From NCBI GenBank assembly GCA_018257865.1, contig JAEUBA010000016.1, forward strand, positions 310,001 through 374,000: a stretch of DNA of 64,000 nucleotides. Reading direction: 5' to 3'. Below the pieces are notes generated by a model. It searched no databases, was not told where the DNA came from, and worked only from the letters and a program-made list of their open reading frames with translations. Both the position numbers and the translations under genes were made by a program. Source of the DNA: Stereocaulon alpinum. Lineage: Eukaryota; Ascomycota; Lecanoromycetes; Lecanorales; Stereocaulaceae. The number at the start of each line of letters is the position of its first letter. Within the stretch, counting starts at the first letter, position 1. Shown here piece by piece: positions 1-12,900 of the stretch.

Positions 1-566
1 ATATATTAGTAAGCTTAAGCTTCTAGTAAGCCTCTCTAGTAAAGAACCTTAGCTTTATTATAAAGGGGAAGCTAACTACTAGACGTAGGTTATAGAACGT
101 TAGCGTATCCCCTTATTAAGCTTTCTAGTATTCCTTATCTTCTTTTTATAGTAGTAGTAAGATAGGATTACTTACTAATATTTTATAGCACCTAATAACT
201 TATCCTTATATAATATTACTACTAAGAAGCCTTAGGTAAAAGCCTAATCTTAGACCTATAATATACTAGCGTCCCTACTACTAACGATCTCGCCCTCTAC
301 CGGAATTCGCTTATATAGGTTAGGGATAAGGGTAAGGGCTCGCCGCTTATAATCTAATAGGTCGGTGGAGTAGAGGGTAAGGTAGGATAATATTAATACT
401 ATAGCTTCAGCTTCTAGGAGAGTCTTAGGGTAAGATATTAAGTTACGGAGGTAGTATTATAGAATTACGTTAAGTGCGTAGGCCTCCTACTACTCCAGCT
501 CGCTTAGCTAGGCGGTAATATATACGTAGCTAAGCCGCCTATTACTAGGTAGCGTACGCCGCCCGC
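1..566. other. RIP-degraded AT-rich DNA, no gene recognised
   Basis: The tract is built from TA-rich words with CA and TG nearly absent, the usual result of RIP in Pezizomycotina. It holds no open frame of useful length and no motif I recognise. It ends at the CCGC target duplication of the Gypsy element that starts at 567, so it is the left flank of that insertion and is itself probably an old repeat. Confidence 0.6.
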
Positions 567-708
567 TGTTAGCCCTATAGCTAATTAGTTAGCTTTAAGC
601 ACTTAGCTAGAATTCTAGAATTCTATCACTTAGATAGATTATTATTATACTACGTTTACTATAACCTCCTAAATTCTTACTCCCGCCTTATTTCACCTTA
701 CTACTATA
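567..708 (+). repeat. 5' LTR of Gypsy copy A
   Basis: This 142-bp direct repeat begins TGTTAGCCC and ends CTACTATA. It matches 18466-18607 with about eight differences by eye, all transitions (C/T or G/A), as RIP predicts. It contains an 18-bp perfect palindrome, TAGAATTCTAGAATTCTA. Confidence 0.92.
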
Positions 709-2846
709 TTCTAGGGGCTGAACTAGGATTAATTTAAATCTTACTATCTCTAAGCAAGCTAAGAAGGATATTTAGACGAAAACCTTTCCAGTAGATTTAA
801 TAACTATTTATAGTAGGGTAGCCTAGGGTCTACGTCCTAGTCTAAGAGTAATATAATAAACTATATACTATAGAAGAGGAAGAACTAAAGTCGAATAGAA
901 AGAGCTAGGATATATTATATAGGAGATAGGTTACTATACTAGGATTTAGTATAGCAGAATCTACCTATAAGTACTTAAGTAACCGTTATTAAAAAGACGA
1001 TAGTTATAAGTAATAAGGATAATATACCTTCCTTACCTATCTAATAATTATTTATAATAACGTTATTACTAGATTTAGTATAAGGTAAGAGCGGACTACT
1101 AGTATATAGAGTAAGGATACCTACTATAAGGAAATAACGCCCTTATTATAATAAGATTACGGATAAAGAGAATATTATTATTATTAAGCTCTCCGTTATC
1201 GGACGATTCGTTAGACCTAAGTAAAGTTATAAACTAAATAGATATAGAGTAACGAGACGAAATTTAAGCTTAACCTAAGAATTAGTAGTTATCTATACCT
1301 ATTATACTAAAGAAGATTAAATATAAATAAGAAGGACTTATATCGCCTATACTTATACCTTAGTAAGGAATACTAACTAAGCTATTAATAGAAGTACCTC
1401 CTATACTATTAGAGGAAGTTATAAAGAGACCTACTATAAGTAGAGACCTATTACCAACCTATTTACTAATATATTCTACTTTCCCGCCGTATACTCTAAG
1501 GTATCTATAACTATAGTCGATAGGAAGTATTATATATACCTTACCTACTAATCTCTATATTCTAAAAACTCGTAAAGTACGAAATATAGATAAGCCTCTA
1601 AGTATAAGGGAACCTACTATAATAGGGTTACCTAAGTTAGAAGGCCTAGTATATAGGAAGTAGCCTATCCTATATTCTCTCCTATTACTTATAAACGATT
1701 AAAAGAGGGTCTAGTAGGAGTTATATAGTATAGTACTTAATTTATTTATATAATTTAAAATACCTTAATTTATAGGTAATAAGGATAGAGAAGATACCGT
1801 AAGGTTTATTAAAGCTTTTAAGTTCTAAATTATACTAATAATAGTATAATACTAATTAGCAGGTATTAATTAAGTAAAAGTATTTTAGCTAGAGTTAGTA
1901 TATCTAAAAGGGTCGATTATAAAGAAATAGGTAGAAGACTAAGATAAAGAAGTCTATAATAACTAGAGTATATTAAAAGAAAGGTTTCTTATAAGGTTTC
2001 TAAAGAAGGAGAAACTAAATAAGCTATCTAAGGTATTAAGGAAGTTTAAGAATCTTAAGTAGAAAGGATAACTTATTAAAGAGTACTATAAAGAAGTATA
2101 AGAGCTTATAAAGGTCTTACTAAAAGATTTATATAGCGAGCTAGGCCTAAGGATAATTTAAGGTCTTAATAATAAAACTATCCGAGTAGTAATAGGAGGT
2201 ATTATAAAGAAGAAGAAAGTAGATCTTAAAGAGGTAATTAAGATAATTAATAGAGTTCTAAATAGGGACGAATAAGATGAAGATCCTATTAATAAGAAGA
2301 AGAAGTTAGAGAAAGAAAAGGAAGATATCTATACTAGAATAGATTTAAAGGATAAGTAGTTTATATACTAAATAGAATAAAATACGGAACTTCTATAGAA
2401 AGTACTAACCTAAGGCTTTTTAAAGTTAAGATATACTAAGGTACCCTACTATAATTCGGTACTATATAGGATAGTATAAGTAGGCTAGAACCTAGGGAAC
2501 TATATATTATTAAGGTAGTAACCTTAGAGGGAACTAGGGGGACCTAGTTTTTTACTACTTAAAGGGTCCTTACCTATAGCGGGTTACTAAAAGCTGAATA
2601 CGTTTTAAAAATCTAAGTTCGTATATTTTAATTATACTAAGATCGGTTATATAAGTAGAGATTATATAAACCCTTAGGTACTATAGGAAGAGAGGAAGAA
2701 AGTAATAGATAAAGAGAATAAGAGAAGAGTAATACTAGAATCTAAGGCTATAGTACTATATAGTAGAGAAAAGGATATTATACTATATATAATAGGGTTA
2801 AATATAATACCTATAATCCTACGTTATTAAGAAATAGTATTATACT
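709..2846 (+). pseudogene. gag: Gypsy copy A leader and gag remnant
   Basis: After the LTR comes a primer-binding-like stretch (GGGGCTGAACTAGGA), also present next to the LTR of copy B. From about 1780 the + strand reads as a gag-like protein if TAG/TAA are taken as Gln, with Lys/Glu-rich helices. Around 2610-2665 there is a CX2CX4HX4C-type knuckle in which Cys and His have become Tyr (frame reads YFNYTKIGYISRDY). C to T and G to A changes explain each swap. The frame resumes after the nested insertion at about 9999. It is non-functional. Confidence 0.7.
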
Positions 2847-2861
2847 AAGTTAAAGTAAAGG
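2847..2861. repeat. 15-bp target-site duplication of nested LINE, left copy
   Basis: AAGTTAAAGTAAAGG here is repeated exactly at 9984-9998. The empty site in Gypsy copy B (37985-37999, complement) reads AAGTTAAAGCGGAGG. The two copies therefore bracket an insertion in copy A that copy B lacks. Confidence 0.9.
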
Positions 2862-3337
2862 GATAGAGGAATTAGGATACGAAGTATATTCTCCTACACT
2901 ACCTAAAGCTTAGCGACACTTGAAGGGAGCTTATTAAAGAGGTAGAGACTTATAATATTAGGACTATACTAGCTGAGGTTACCGGTATAAGAGCGGCTAT
3001 AAGATAGCTAGTTAGGTTAGGATTCCTAACGTAGTATTAACTTACTAAGGAACAGCTCTCCTAGTCTAAACTCCCTATTAGAGTAGAACCGGTAATAAAA
3101 ACCCTAAAGATAAAGAAGCCTAAGCGTAAGTAGAAGCTAAAGGCGGCGGAGCTACTAGAGTATTATAGGGCCTATTAGGGTAGTAGAGATTATTATTACC
3201 GGTGTTATAGAGCCTAGCGGCGAGGTTAGATAGGCGGAGTAGAACGATAAGTAAGCTAATAAGCGAAAGTTTTTAGCTAGAAGGGGCGACTCTAGAAAGA
3301 TTTCTTTCGCGTCTAGAGGGCCTTTAACCCCCCTAGA

Positions 3338-6300
3338 TCTTTCTTATAATAACAGAATATCGCGACTTTCGGAGCAATTCCGCCTTTGCAGCTAATTAGA
3401 TTGCCCCTATACTTCTCCCCCCCTAATAGTACGCTTTTCGGCCTAGCGCCTTCAACTACTAAAAGTTAAATCTACTTTATAACTTCTTCGCAGTAATGCC
3501 TCGCGCTATATACGTTATATAGTATTAAGATAACTTTATAAGTTTTAAAGTTAGCTATTAGATTACTTACGTATTAAGAATTATTAGAATCAGCCTATTT
3601 ACGTAATAGTTATAAGTAAAAGAAGCGTTATCGCTATATTTTATAGGCACCGCTTACTAGTAATTACTAAGCTTAATACTTAACACCCCTTCTTAAAAAA
3701 ACTTAGGTAACTCCTATATTTACTACTACTCTACTATCTTACTATAGTATAGCCCTACGACCTCGAAACGTCTTTACTAGTACCGGTAGTATATATAACG
3801 AGGTATATATTATAAGCAATCGAGCTCCGAAGCCTTAGGTATATATATATATTAATCCTATATCTACTAAGTAATCTACGCGTCTAGTTAATTAAAAGCG
3901 GCAGAATTCGTCTATACTACTTAGAGACCTCCTAAATAATACTATTAACCGTAGAATATAAGGTTAAGGTAGGGGGAAACGCGCTAGGACCGCTTAGAGC
4001 GCTAGGAACCTTAATATTACTACTATAAGTTAGTAGGTATAAATTTATAATACGTAGAGAAGGCTGATTATTCGACCGCAGTAGTAGAACGCCTATCTAC
4101 GGCCTCGCCCTACCTAATTAGATATCGCCTATTAACGGCCTCGCCCTGCCTAATCAGATATCTAACTAGTTATCTAAGTAGTTATACCGCCCCGTAATCT
4201 AAAGGATTTAAGTCTACCTAAGTACTGAGATTCTTCTTCTAAAGAGGAAGTACCCCCGCTAGAACTATAATATAACCTCCGCTAGTAACAGAGACACACC
4301 CTATAGGTATAGGAGAATAGCGAGGAATATATACTATATTAGTAGCGTCGCCGTCGACCGTATTAGCGCCGTAATATTATAGATAAGGGTAGTAGAACCT
4401 TACTTAGTACGTATCTATATACTCGGCTACCGCAAGTATATATTAATCTCCTAAAGCACGTTATATTACCGTAGTTCTTTAATCTAACTAATAAATATCC
4501 TTATTACTACGCCTTCTCTTTTAAGGGTGAGCGTCTTTCTACTAAACAGTAGCAGTGCTATTAGAATAGTATAATTAATATCTAAATACCTAACTCCCCT
4601 AACTTCGAATTCCTTAAACGACTACCCGAAGGTAACCCTAAGCGTCGAGTTCTTATATTAAATAAGCTGTTTTATAAGGTAGAATATATATTAGATAGTT
4701 AGGACCGTATCCTAGACCCTTATCAGCTAGGGTAGTATAAGATAAAACGGACTACCCGTAGTACTACGTTTATTAAGAGAGCCTTAAACTATAATAACCT
4801 GCTTTCTTTTACTAGTAAGGGCGTAGATAAGATAGATTATTAGGTTAGGTAGACTATATATAAGATCTAAGGGGGGATATATTACGCTATTAGTCTACTT
4901 TTACCTAAAGAAGGCGTTACTAAGAGATATACCTAGTACTACTTTATTAATAATAGCTAGGATTAAGTAGACACCTATATAATATATACTAGGCAGGTTA
5001 AAAGATCTATTAATACGGATATAGTACTTCTTCTTCAGCGACTCCTTTAAGATATCAACCCCTATATATAAAGCTTTAAGACTTACCGGGAACGCTTATT
5101 AGATAATAAGGTAAGACACCCTCTATAGACTATAAACGTCCGTATTATATAATATAACCCTAAGCGTGCTAATCGCGGTATATATAATCGCCCTATATCT
5201 AGTAAGGTAGCCTATATTATAATTACTCCTCCCGACGGCGTAAAGGGACGTATCGTATAAGATATTCGTATTAAAGTTAAGGGTAGGGGCCTTATAAGGG
5301 TCCCTAAATAGTACTTATCCTATATACCCCTACGGTATATCCTACCTTTCCCTTATAGGGAATAGAGCTGGTACGATAGTCTACTGCTACGGGGATATAA
5401 TAGGCTCCTAGAAGGACATCTCCTCGCTGCTCATAGGTTAAATATAAGGCAGGGAACTACTTAGTACTATGGTATATATTAGGACCCCGACCGGCCTGAG
5501 TATAGCGATAAGGAGGAAGAGCCTAAAAGAGATAGAGCTATACTAAGAGGTCGTAGAGGGTCTATATAGGTTACTAAGAGTTAGATCTATTACTATTAGC
5601 TATAGGTAAGCCTAATTTATATCTTTTAAACGTCTGCCCTTATATTAGTAAGATTATCTTTTCCAGTGCTTTATATCTTTATATAGGATATTATAATCTT
5701 CTATTATTTTTCTTCTAAAAAGCGCCGCCCCCCTTCTATACTATCTTAGTAATACCCCTATAAGTACTAGATATATAGCGCTTTATTATAGTAGCTATAG
5801 ACGTCGCCGTTAATAGTTACGGAAGATATCTATTAGCTAGTATAAGTAAGCTAGATATAGAGAAGAATTTCGTTCTAAATATAATTTTTATAGAACTATT
5901 AATATATTACTTAAAACAGCACTAAAATAATCGACTACTAGAGAGTATATATTATATTTTCCGTATTTTTAAGTTTTTAAAATAAGATTTCCCTACGGGG
6001 TAGGCCTTATAAGATTTAATATTTTAAAGAATTCTTCTACTAATACTATAATAGTACTATAACAGTAGATTCTTTCGATTACTCTATTCTAGGCGTCTCC
6101 TTAACTACTTTATTACTAACGCTTACGCTACTATTAAATAGAATAACCTGAATTAGTATATTAAGTATTAGTATAAAATTCGGGTACTCAGCTATAAAGG
6201 CTTAATTAATTAACTATACGACGATCTAGATCTAGGGCTTAGCGATCTCAGTAGTAAGGTTACTATTCTACTATCTAGTATAGCCGGTAGCCCTAGAGCT

Positions 6301-9300
6301 ATAAAGGCAGATATAGAGGACGCTTTAACAGTAGTACGGTATTAAGGTAATCCTACCTTCTTTATAACTTTTATATATAACCCGAATTAGGCTAACGTCC
6401 GCCGTTCTATTCGACCTAGTTTATCGACGACGGAGGTCTATAATATATAGGTACGGGTTTTTAATATAAAGCTCTAGGAGCTTCTTAAGGATCTTTTCGA
6501 GAGATATATCTTAAGCGTCTATATTAGTTATTACTATATAGTTAAATTTTAAAAGCGAGGTCTGCCGTACGCCTATATCCTTCTTATTATTTATAAGGAG
6601 GATAAAATTAGATACGTCTCTTAGATTAATAACGCCGTCTAAGCTATTATTCCTAATAAGACGAAGGACTTAGTGCTCTATAAGTTAGTAACTACTTATA
6701 TAATCTATCGCCGTTACTCAGCCTCTAATATCTACTAGGATAAAGAGAAGAACCAGTGCTCTAAGTTCTTCCCTAAGGATATTTATAATAAGTTATCGTT
6801 CGATCCTAAGGGAGTATACCTATATTATTGATACCCGTATATAGAGCCTACCCCGGAGGGCTATACTAATTAATAGGTTATTCCTTATAACCCCTAGCTT
6901 CTAAAGAAGTACTGTGCTTATCTAAATATTAAGATCTACGCCTCTATTAAGTCTATATTTTACTTATTTAAGTACGTCTATAAGGGTCTAGACTAGGCAA
7001 ATATTTCGGTTACTTAATTAATAATAGTACCTTAGGGGAACCCTATACCGCTGGGGTAGTAATAGCTAAAGCCTCTATTAGTTAATAAGGTTACCGAATT
7101 CTATAAAAGTCGTTAGATAGGAAGCTCCGAAGCTTGCTGGAAGATCTTTAGGTTTAGTATAGGGGGGATTAAGCCTTATATTAAACGGCTGCAGATTTAT
7201 TTACCTAAGGAGTAGTAGATTAGCGTTAATCTAAATAGGGATACTACTAAGACTATTCTTAATAAGGACTTATTACGTAAGATATAGTTAACGGAGTTCT
7301 TTAAGATAAATTATCTTATAAAGGAAGCCTTAGAGAACGATCGGCCTCTACTATTTAAGAGAAGGAACGGGTAACTATACCTTCTAAATACGAACCCCCT
7401 TAATTACCTATATAACGAATTTCCTATATATTTCACATAGGATAAGAGGAAACGGATATAGTATATTTATAAAAAGGGGGAGGTAATTAGACGTATATAT
7501 ATAATTAGTCCTAAGTAGGGTAATTTATACTATTACCGACTCCTTCTCACCTACCGTTAGGGGGTAATATTATTTAATAATCTACGGACTATTAATAGCG
7601 AGCTTCTAATATATAAAGTTACCTACGTTCGACTTAGATTAGTAGAGAATAATAAGCACTGCGTTAAGGTACTAGAGGAAGTAAAGACTCTTTACTTACC
7701 GGTAGTACTATAAGGTCTTTTTATAACTATTCTATTAGAACTGTACCTAGAGGACCCTTTAGTACTTTAGGAGAAATTTAAAGTAAGGTATATATCTATT
7801 TTTATTACTATAGTAATTATTTTTCTATCTAAGTTAGACTATATTCTATATCTAAGTTAGACTATATTTAACTAAGTTAAATTATATTCTCTATCCGAGC
7901 TGGCCTATATATTCTAATTATTAAAATAGTATATCAGACGACTGCACCCGTATATTAAATAAGTATTTCGCCTACCATATAGATATCCTCTAGGGCTATA
8001 AGGATAAACGCGTACGAGACCTAGTATTTTAGGCTAAGTAATATACTCTATATTTAATTTTAGGCTAGTTAGACTACTAGTCTACTATTAAAAGTAGCCT
8101 CAGCCTAAAGCTATTCAACCTTCCGCTAGTTATTATTCTATTCGATCTTCTATATAAATCGCGAATCTAGAACCGTCTACTCCGCGAGGAGATATCTTAT
8201 AATATTATACCAAAAGATATAGAAGTTAAATAGTAGAAGTTTAATACTAACTAACGCCTAGCAGCCGAAAAGATTATAGCTACGGTAGATAAGAAGAATA
8301 ATAATAAATTTAGTATAGGCGTACTATTCTTTTTAAACGGCGCTAGCGGTACTAGGAAGACTATAGTCTAGAATACTATTCTAAAGAAGCTTTATTCTTA
8401 GAAGTATATTACTTTAGCTATAGCCTCTTTAGGTATCGCTATAACCCTATTAGATAGTAGATATACTGCCTATTCGCGATTTAAGATCCTATTAGACGCT
8501 AAGAGTACGTCTAGTTACGGTATTTAGAAAGGGACTAATCTCGCAGAGTTAATTAAGCGGGCTTATATTATCTTCTAAGACGAAGCACCTATATAGAGTC
8601 GTTTCGCCGTTAAATACATTAGCCGTTCTTTATAGGATATTTACAGTAATAATAGAGCTTACTTTAGTAGTAAGGTTATTTACTTTTATAGCGATTTCCG
8701 TTAGACCTTATTAGTAGTCCTAGGGGGGATTACAGGCGTTATTATTAATACCTATATCTAAAAGGCGGTGTTTTAGGACGAGGTAACTATTCTTCAGCTT
8801 ACTACTAATATACGTCTAAGTAATAGAGGTCTTACCGAAGAAGGTAGGCGGCGAATAGCAGAATTTGCTGAAGCTCTCCTATATATTAGTAATAGTAAAG
8901 GTAATATAGTCGACCTAATTACTAAGGATAAGAAGTCTCCCTAGAAATATAGACACCTACTAGGGAATACTATAGACGCACTAATTAATAAAATTTACCC
9001 CGCTATTAGCAGAGATCTTCTAGACCGGCGCTATCTAACTAAATAAGTAATTCTAGCTATTACAAATAAGGATATCTAGAAAGTTAATAACTATATTCTC
9101 GACTATATACGGGGCGACTACTATAAATACTAGAGTTTCGATTAAGCGGTGAACCCTAAGGAAAACGAGATATTCCCTAATAAGTACTAGAATAAATTCT
9201 ATAAGCCCTTACTGCTACTATATAAGCTACGGTTAAAGGTAGGGACGCTAGTAATATTAATAAGGAACCTTAATATACCCCGTCTCTATAATAGGACCCG

Positions 9301-9906
9301 TATTTTACTTACTAAATACGGGAGATACGTCCTTAAGGGTAATATTATAGGTAGGAGTTTCAATAGTAGTAAGGTAGTCTTATATAAGATCCCTTTATAG
9401 TCTAAGGATAGTAATAAGTATATCCCTACCCCGTTTACCTATAAGCAGTTCCCTATACGCCCTGCCTTCGTAATAACTATTAATAAGTCGTAGGGCTAGT
9501 TAATAAAGTATATAGGACTTAACCTACGGTCCCGTCTAGCGTTCACCTATAGATAATTCTATATTAGTAACTCGCGCGTTACTATAGAGTCGAACCTATA
9601 TATAATTAGTCCGGATTCGGACGAGTATATTAGGTATAAGCTTATAAATAACCTAGTCTATAAGTAGGTACTACTGTAGGTCTAGTACTCGCAGGACGGT
9701 TACAGCTAGTAGGAGTTGCTTAGGGGTTAGATTTTGCTTAGTATAGAGGTCTAATATAGCTGTTACTTAGAATTAGAAGCCCGCTTAGACTATAAATAGA
9801 AAACTTTTTAAATCTACTTAGTAAATTTTATAAATCGAGTATTAAATAAGCGAGATATAGCCCGTTTAATTATTAATCTTCTATAAAGATTACGGGCACT
9901 AACTTG
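3338..9906 (+). mobile_element. Helitron (Rep-helicase rolling-circle transposon), RIP-inactivated
   Basis: The insertion lies between A and T of a LINE sequence whose empty form (CTAGATTTCCTAAT) is seen at ~46724-46738, with no target duplication, as Helitrons do. The left end is TCTTTCTTATAATAACAG. The right end CACTAACTTG follows a bulged hairpin (CCCGT 9861-9865 with ACGGG 9892-9896, AATCTT 9875-9880 with AAGATT 9886-9891). The + strand carries a Helitron N-terminal region (~4790-5600), a Rep HUH region (~6340-7000) and a Pif1-like helicase (~8190-9700). The 3' end reads CTTG, not the usual CTRR, so that end could be off by a base or belong to a variant family. Confidence 0.88.
4790..9780 (+). 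pseudogene. Helitron Rep/helicase protein remnant
   Basis: The remnant has the classic order of RepHel proteins. The Rep core has a frame around 6340-6380 that resembles the family's FITFTYNP block. At 6562-6590 the two-histidine HUH motif reads LPYAYILLII, with both His now Tyr (CAY to TAY). A KYVYKG block near 6965-6990 should be the catalytic Tyr region. The helicase Walker A reads LNGASGTRKT at ~8330-8362, where GKT has become RKT (G to A). Many TAG/TAA stops interrupt the frame. RepHel nicks DNA and unwinds it for rolling-circle transposition; this copy has lost metal-binding and ATP-binding residues. Confidence 0.85.
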
Positions 9907-9983
9907 TTTCCTAATAATATAAGAGAACACCCTTATTAGTATATATAGATACTAGAATAGGCGTATAAATTAATCAATCAATC

Positions 9984-9998
9984 AAGTTAAAGTAAAGG
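9984..9998. repeat. 15-bp target-site duplication of nested LINE, right copy
   Basis: The sequence is identical to 2847-2861. Gypsy copy A resumes immediately after it, matching copy B. Confidence 0.9.
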
Positions 9999-12900
9999 AT
10001 TATTTAAGATATTAAACTCGTATAGTACTAGAAGATTAGGACCTAGGAGATAAGGATATATATATTCGTAATTTAATATAATACGAGTTATATTTATATA
10101 AAGAATCTAAATAGACTACGGAGGAAGTTTATATACTTACTAATAAGAGGAAGTATTCTATAGTTAAATCTAATAAAGAGGAAGACTTACCTAATACTAC
10201 CTAATCTACGCCGCCGCGGAAAATTCTAAAAAAGGCTAGTAGTATTCTAAAAGTAGTTTAGTTACTTAGGCTATATCTAAAAAGGTTAGATAGTCGAATA
10301 GGAAGCTAGATATACCTAAGAATATATAACCTATATATATACCGCCTACGTCTATATCTGCCCCTAAAGCTAAAGAGAATATCCTAAAAGGTATAATATT
10401 ACTAGCACTACTAATTAATAAAACTAAACTAAAAAGCGAATAACGTCTATAAGGATTCGTACTAATCTAAAAGCTATATAGAATAGGAGAGTAAGATATA
10501 TAGAACGCTACTATATTCTTATAAAACTCTTAGGCGAATATTATATTAGTATAGCTAATATATATCGCTCTAAAAGTAAGAACCTTACTTACTAAGGTAT
10601 TACGCTTAACCCCTAAGCTAGAAAGTAAAGCAGCGTAGAAGTAGAAGGTAAAAGTAGTAGTAAAGAGTATAGTTAAAGAAGTAAGTTAAGTAGAAATAGA
10701 CTATAATATTAAAGTATTTACTATAGACTTAGATAGATAGAAGCTTATTAAGAATAAGAGACTCCTTACTATAGTAGCTTATATAGATCTAACGGATACT
10801 ATCTTAGCTATATATAATATAGCGTTAGATACTTTAAGATATTTAACTTATACTAATTATAGAGAGTTAGTATTAAACCTAACCTTAGTTAAGAATCCTA
10901 ATTTAGTTAATAACTAATAAAGTTAGAAAGGGAACTTCTATATAGTAGGAATTATTTAACTAAAGAAAAGTAACCCTTAGGACTTTAAGGTATAATAAAT
11001 ACTAATAAATCTTAGATCTACCCTTAACCTAGTATCTAAGAAGCTCGTAAAATTAATATTATACTATATATATCCTAATAAGAATATTATTATAAAAGTT
11101 ACTAATAGAGACTACTATTAATTAACTAAGTATATACGGGTAGCCCTTACTTTATTAGGAGTCCGTAAGATTATCGAAGCCTATATAGTACCTAGGAATA
11201 TAAGTTATAGTATATTACTAAGGCGTATATAGCTACGAAGTATTAAGGCTATTAGATTTTATAGTTATAATAAATACTATATTACTAATATAACTAAAAT
11301 ATACTATAAGTTACTAGTCTTAGTAAAGATATATACTAAAGCTTTAGAAGTTATACTAGCTAAAGATATAAATATAGATAATATTTAGGATAATAAGATA
11401 GTTAATAAGCTCTAATATAACTAGTAGACTTAGATAGATACTATCCTTAAAAAAGTAATAAGGGAAGCTATATTATAAGTATAAGAGGATAAAGAAGATA
11501 AGGAAGAAGAGGAGATTAACTTAGACTTCGACTTTAAGGATATAGAATTAGGAAAAGTATTACGTCGTTAGGGATCCTAGACCCTTATAACGTTAATAAC
11601 TACTTAGGGAAGGATATACGGGGAATAGGTAGCCCTATAGGAGGAGAGAAGGAAGATAGTATAGGGGAAAGGAAGAGAATACCTTAGGATAGAAAAAGCT
11701 TAAAGGTACTAAATTTAAAAATTAAGGATATATATACTATATAGCAGTACCCCCTTTATATAAAGAAATAAAGATAGCTACTATTAGCCCTAAGGATACC
11801 TACTAGAGGAGGTAACCTATAGAAATTAGGACTACCTAAAGTAAGGTAGGAAGGACTCTATAGAAAGGTAAGGTAAGAAGTTAGTAGAATTAACGGCTAG
11901 TAGACGAATATTAGTCTATTAATCTAGAGAGGTAATAAAAAGCTAATATAGGTCCCGAAAGTAATAAAGCTCCCTTTTTACTAGGATATTAAAGACGAAG
12001 GAATAACTATAAGTGAGACTAGTATAAAGATAGTATTAGGAATATAAAGGAGTCGGGACTTAACTAATAATAAAGTAAAATACTAGGAATAATATTATTA
12101 TAGGTAGACTATAGAGGAACCTATCTTCTCTATAGAGGAATCCTTCTAAGCTACGGAAGAAGATAAATTATTTAGTTATAGGTAGTTAGGATTCCCGACT
12201 ACTAAGAGGCCTATATAGTATAGGAGGGAGATAAGACGTAATAATCTAAGTAATAATTTTATAAAGTAGATAGCTAAGTTTCCTAAGATAATTAGACCGC
12301 TAGTAGAAACGCCTAATTAGGTAAAATAAGTCTAGCAGTTACTAGAAACTTAGAAGGATATCTTCTACGAGAATATTAAAGATATACTAAAGATAGACTT
12401 AATTAAGTATAGAATTCTAATATATAATAATATAATCCTAAGAGTAGTAAAACCGGTATTATATACCCTAAAGGAAATAAAATAGTAATAGGAGAATCTA
12501 CTAAAACTAATAGAAGCTAGAATTATTACGTAGTATATATCCCCTTAAAGTACTAGAAGTCGATTCCTAAGAAAAAAAGATAGAACGCTAAGAATAGTAT
12601 ATATATTTATACCTATAAATAAGGTGACGATAAAAGCTAATTACCTAATAAAGCGTATTAAGCCTATCTTATAAAAGGTATCCTAACTATAACTAAGATA
12701 TATATTTAAGGTAGATAGTTTAAATAGATATTAGGTAATAGGAATCTTTAACCTATATACTTTTAAATTAGCCTTCTCTTTAGTACTTAGGTAATTATAC
12801 TACCTCCGTATAGGCTAAGGATATATAGGTAGACTAGGAACGTATACGTAGCTAAAGGATATTATTATATTAAGTATTCTAAGCCCTAATCCTAAACTAG

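Larger units (their letters stand above)
2862..9983 (+). mobile_element. 5'-truncated LINE nested in Gypsy copy A, split by a Helitron
   Basis: The LINE pieces are 2862-3337 and 9907-9983, together about 550 bp of the 3' end of the LINE family seen at 46207-46806, 49481-54892 and ~55200-60598. They share the final segment GATACTAGAATAGGCGTATA and a short AATC-type repeat tail. A 15-bp target duplication and 5' truncation are typical of target-primed reverse transcription. The middle part is the Helitron at 3338-9906. Confidence 0.88.
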
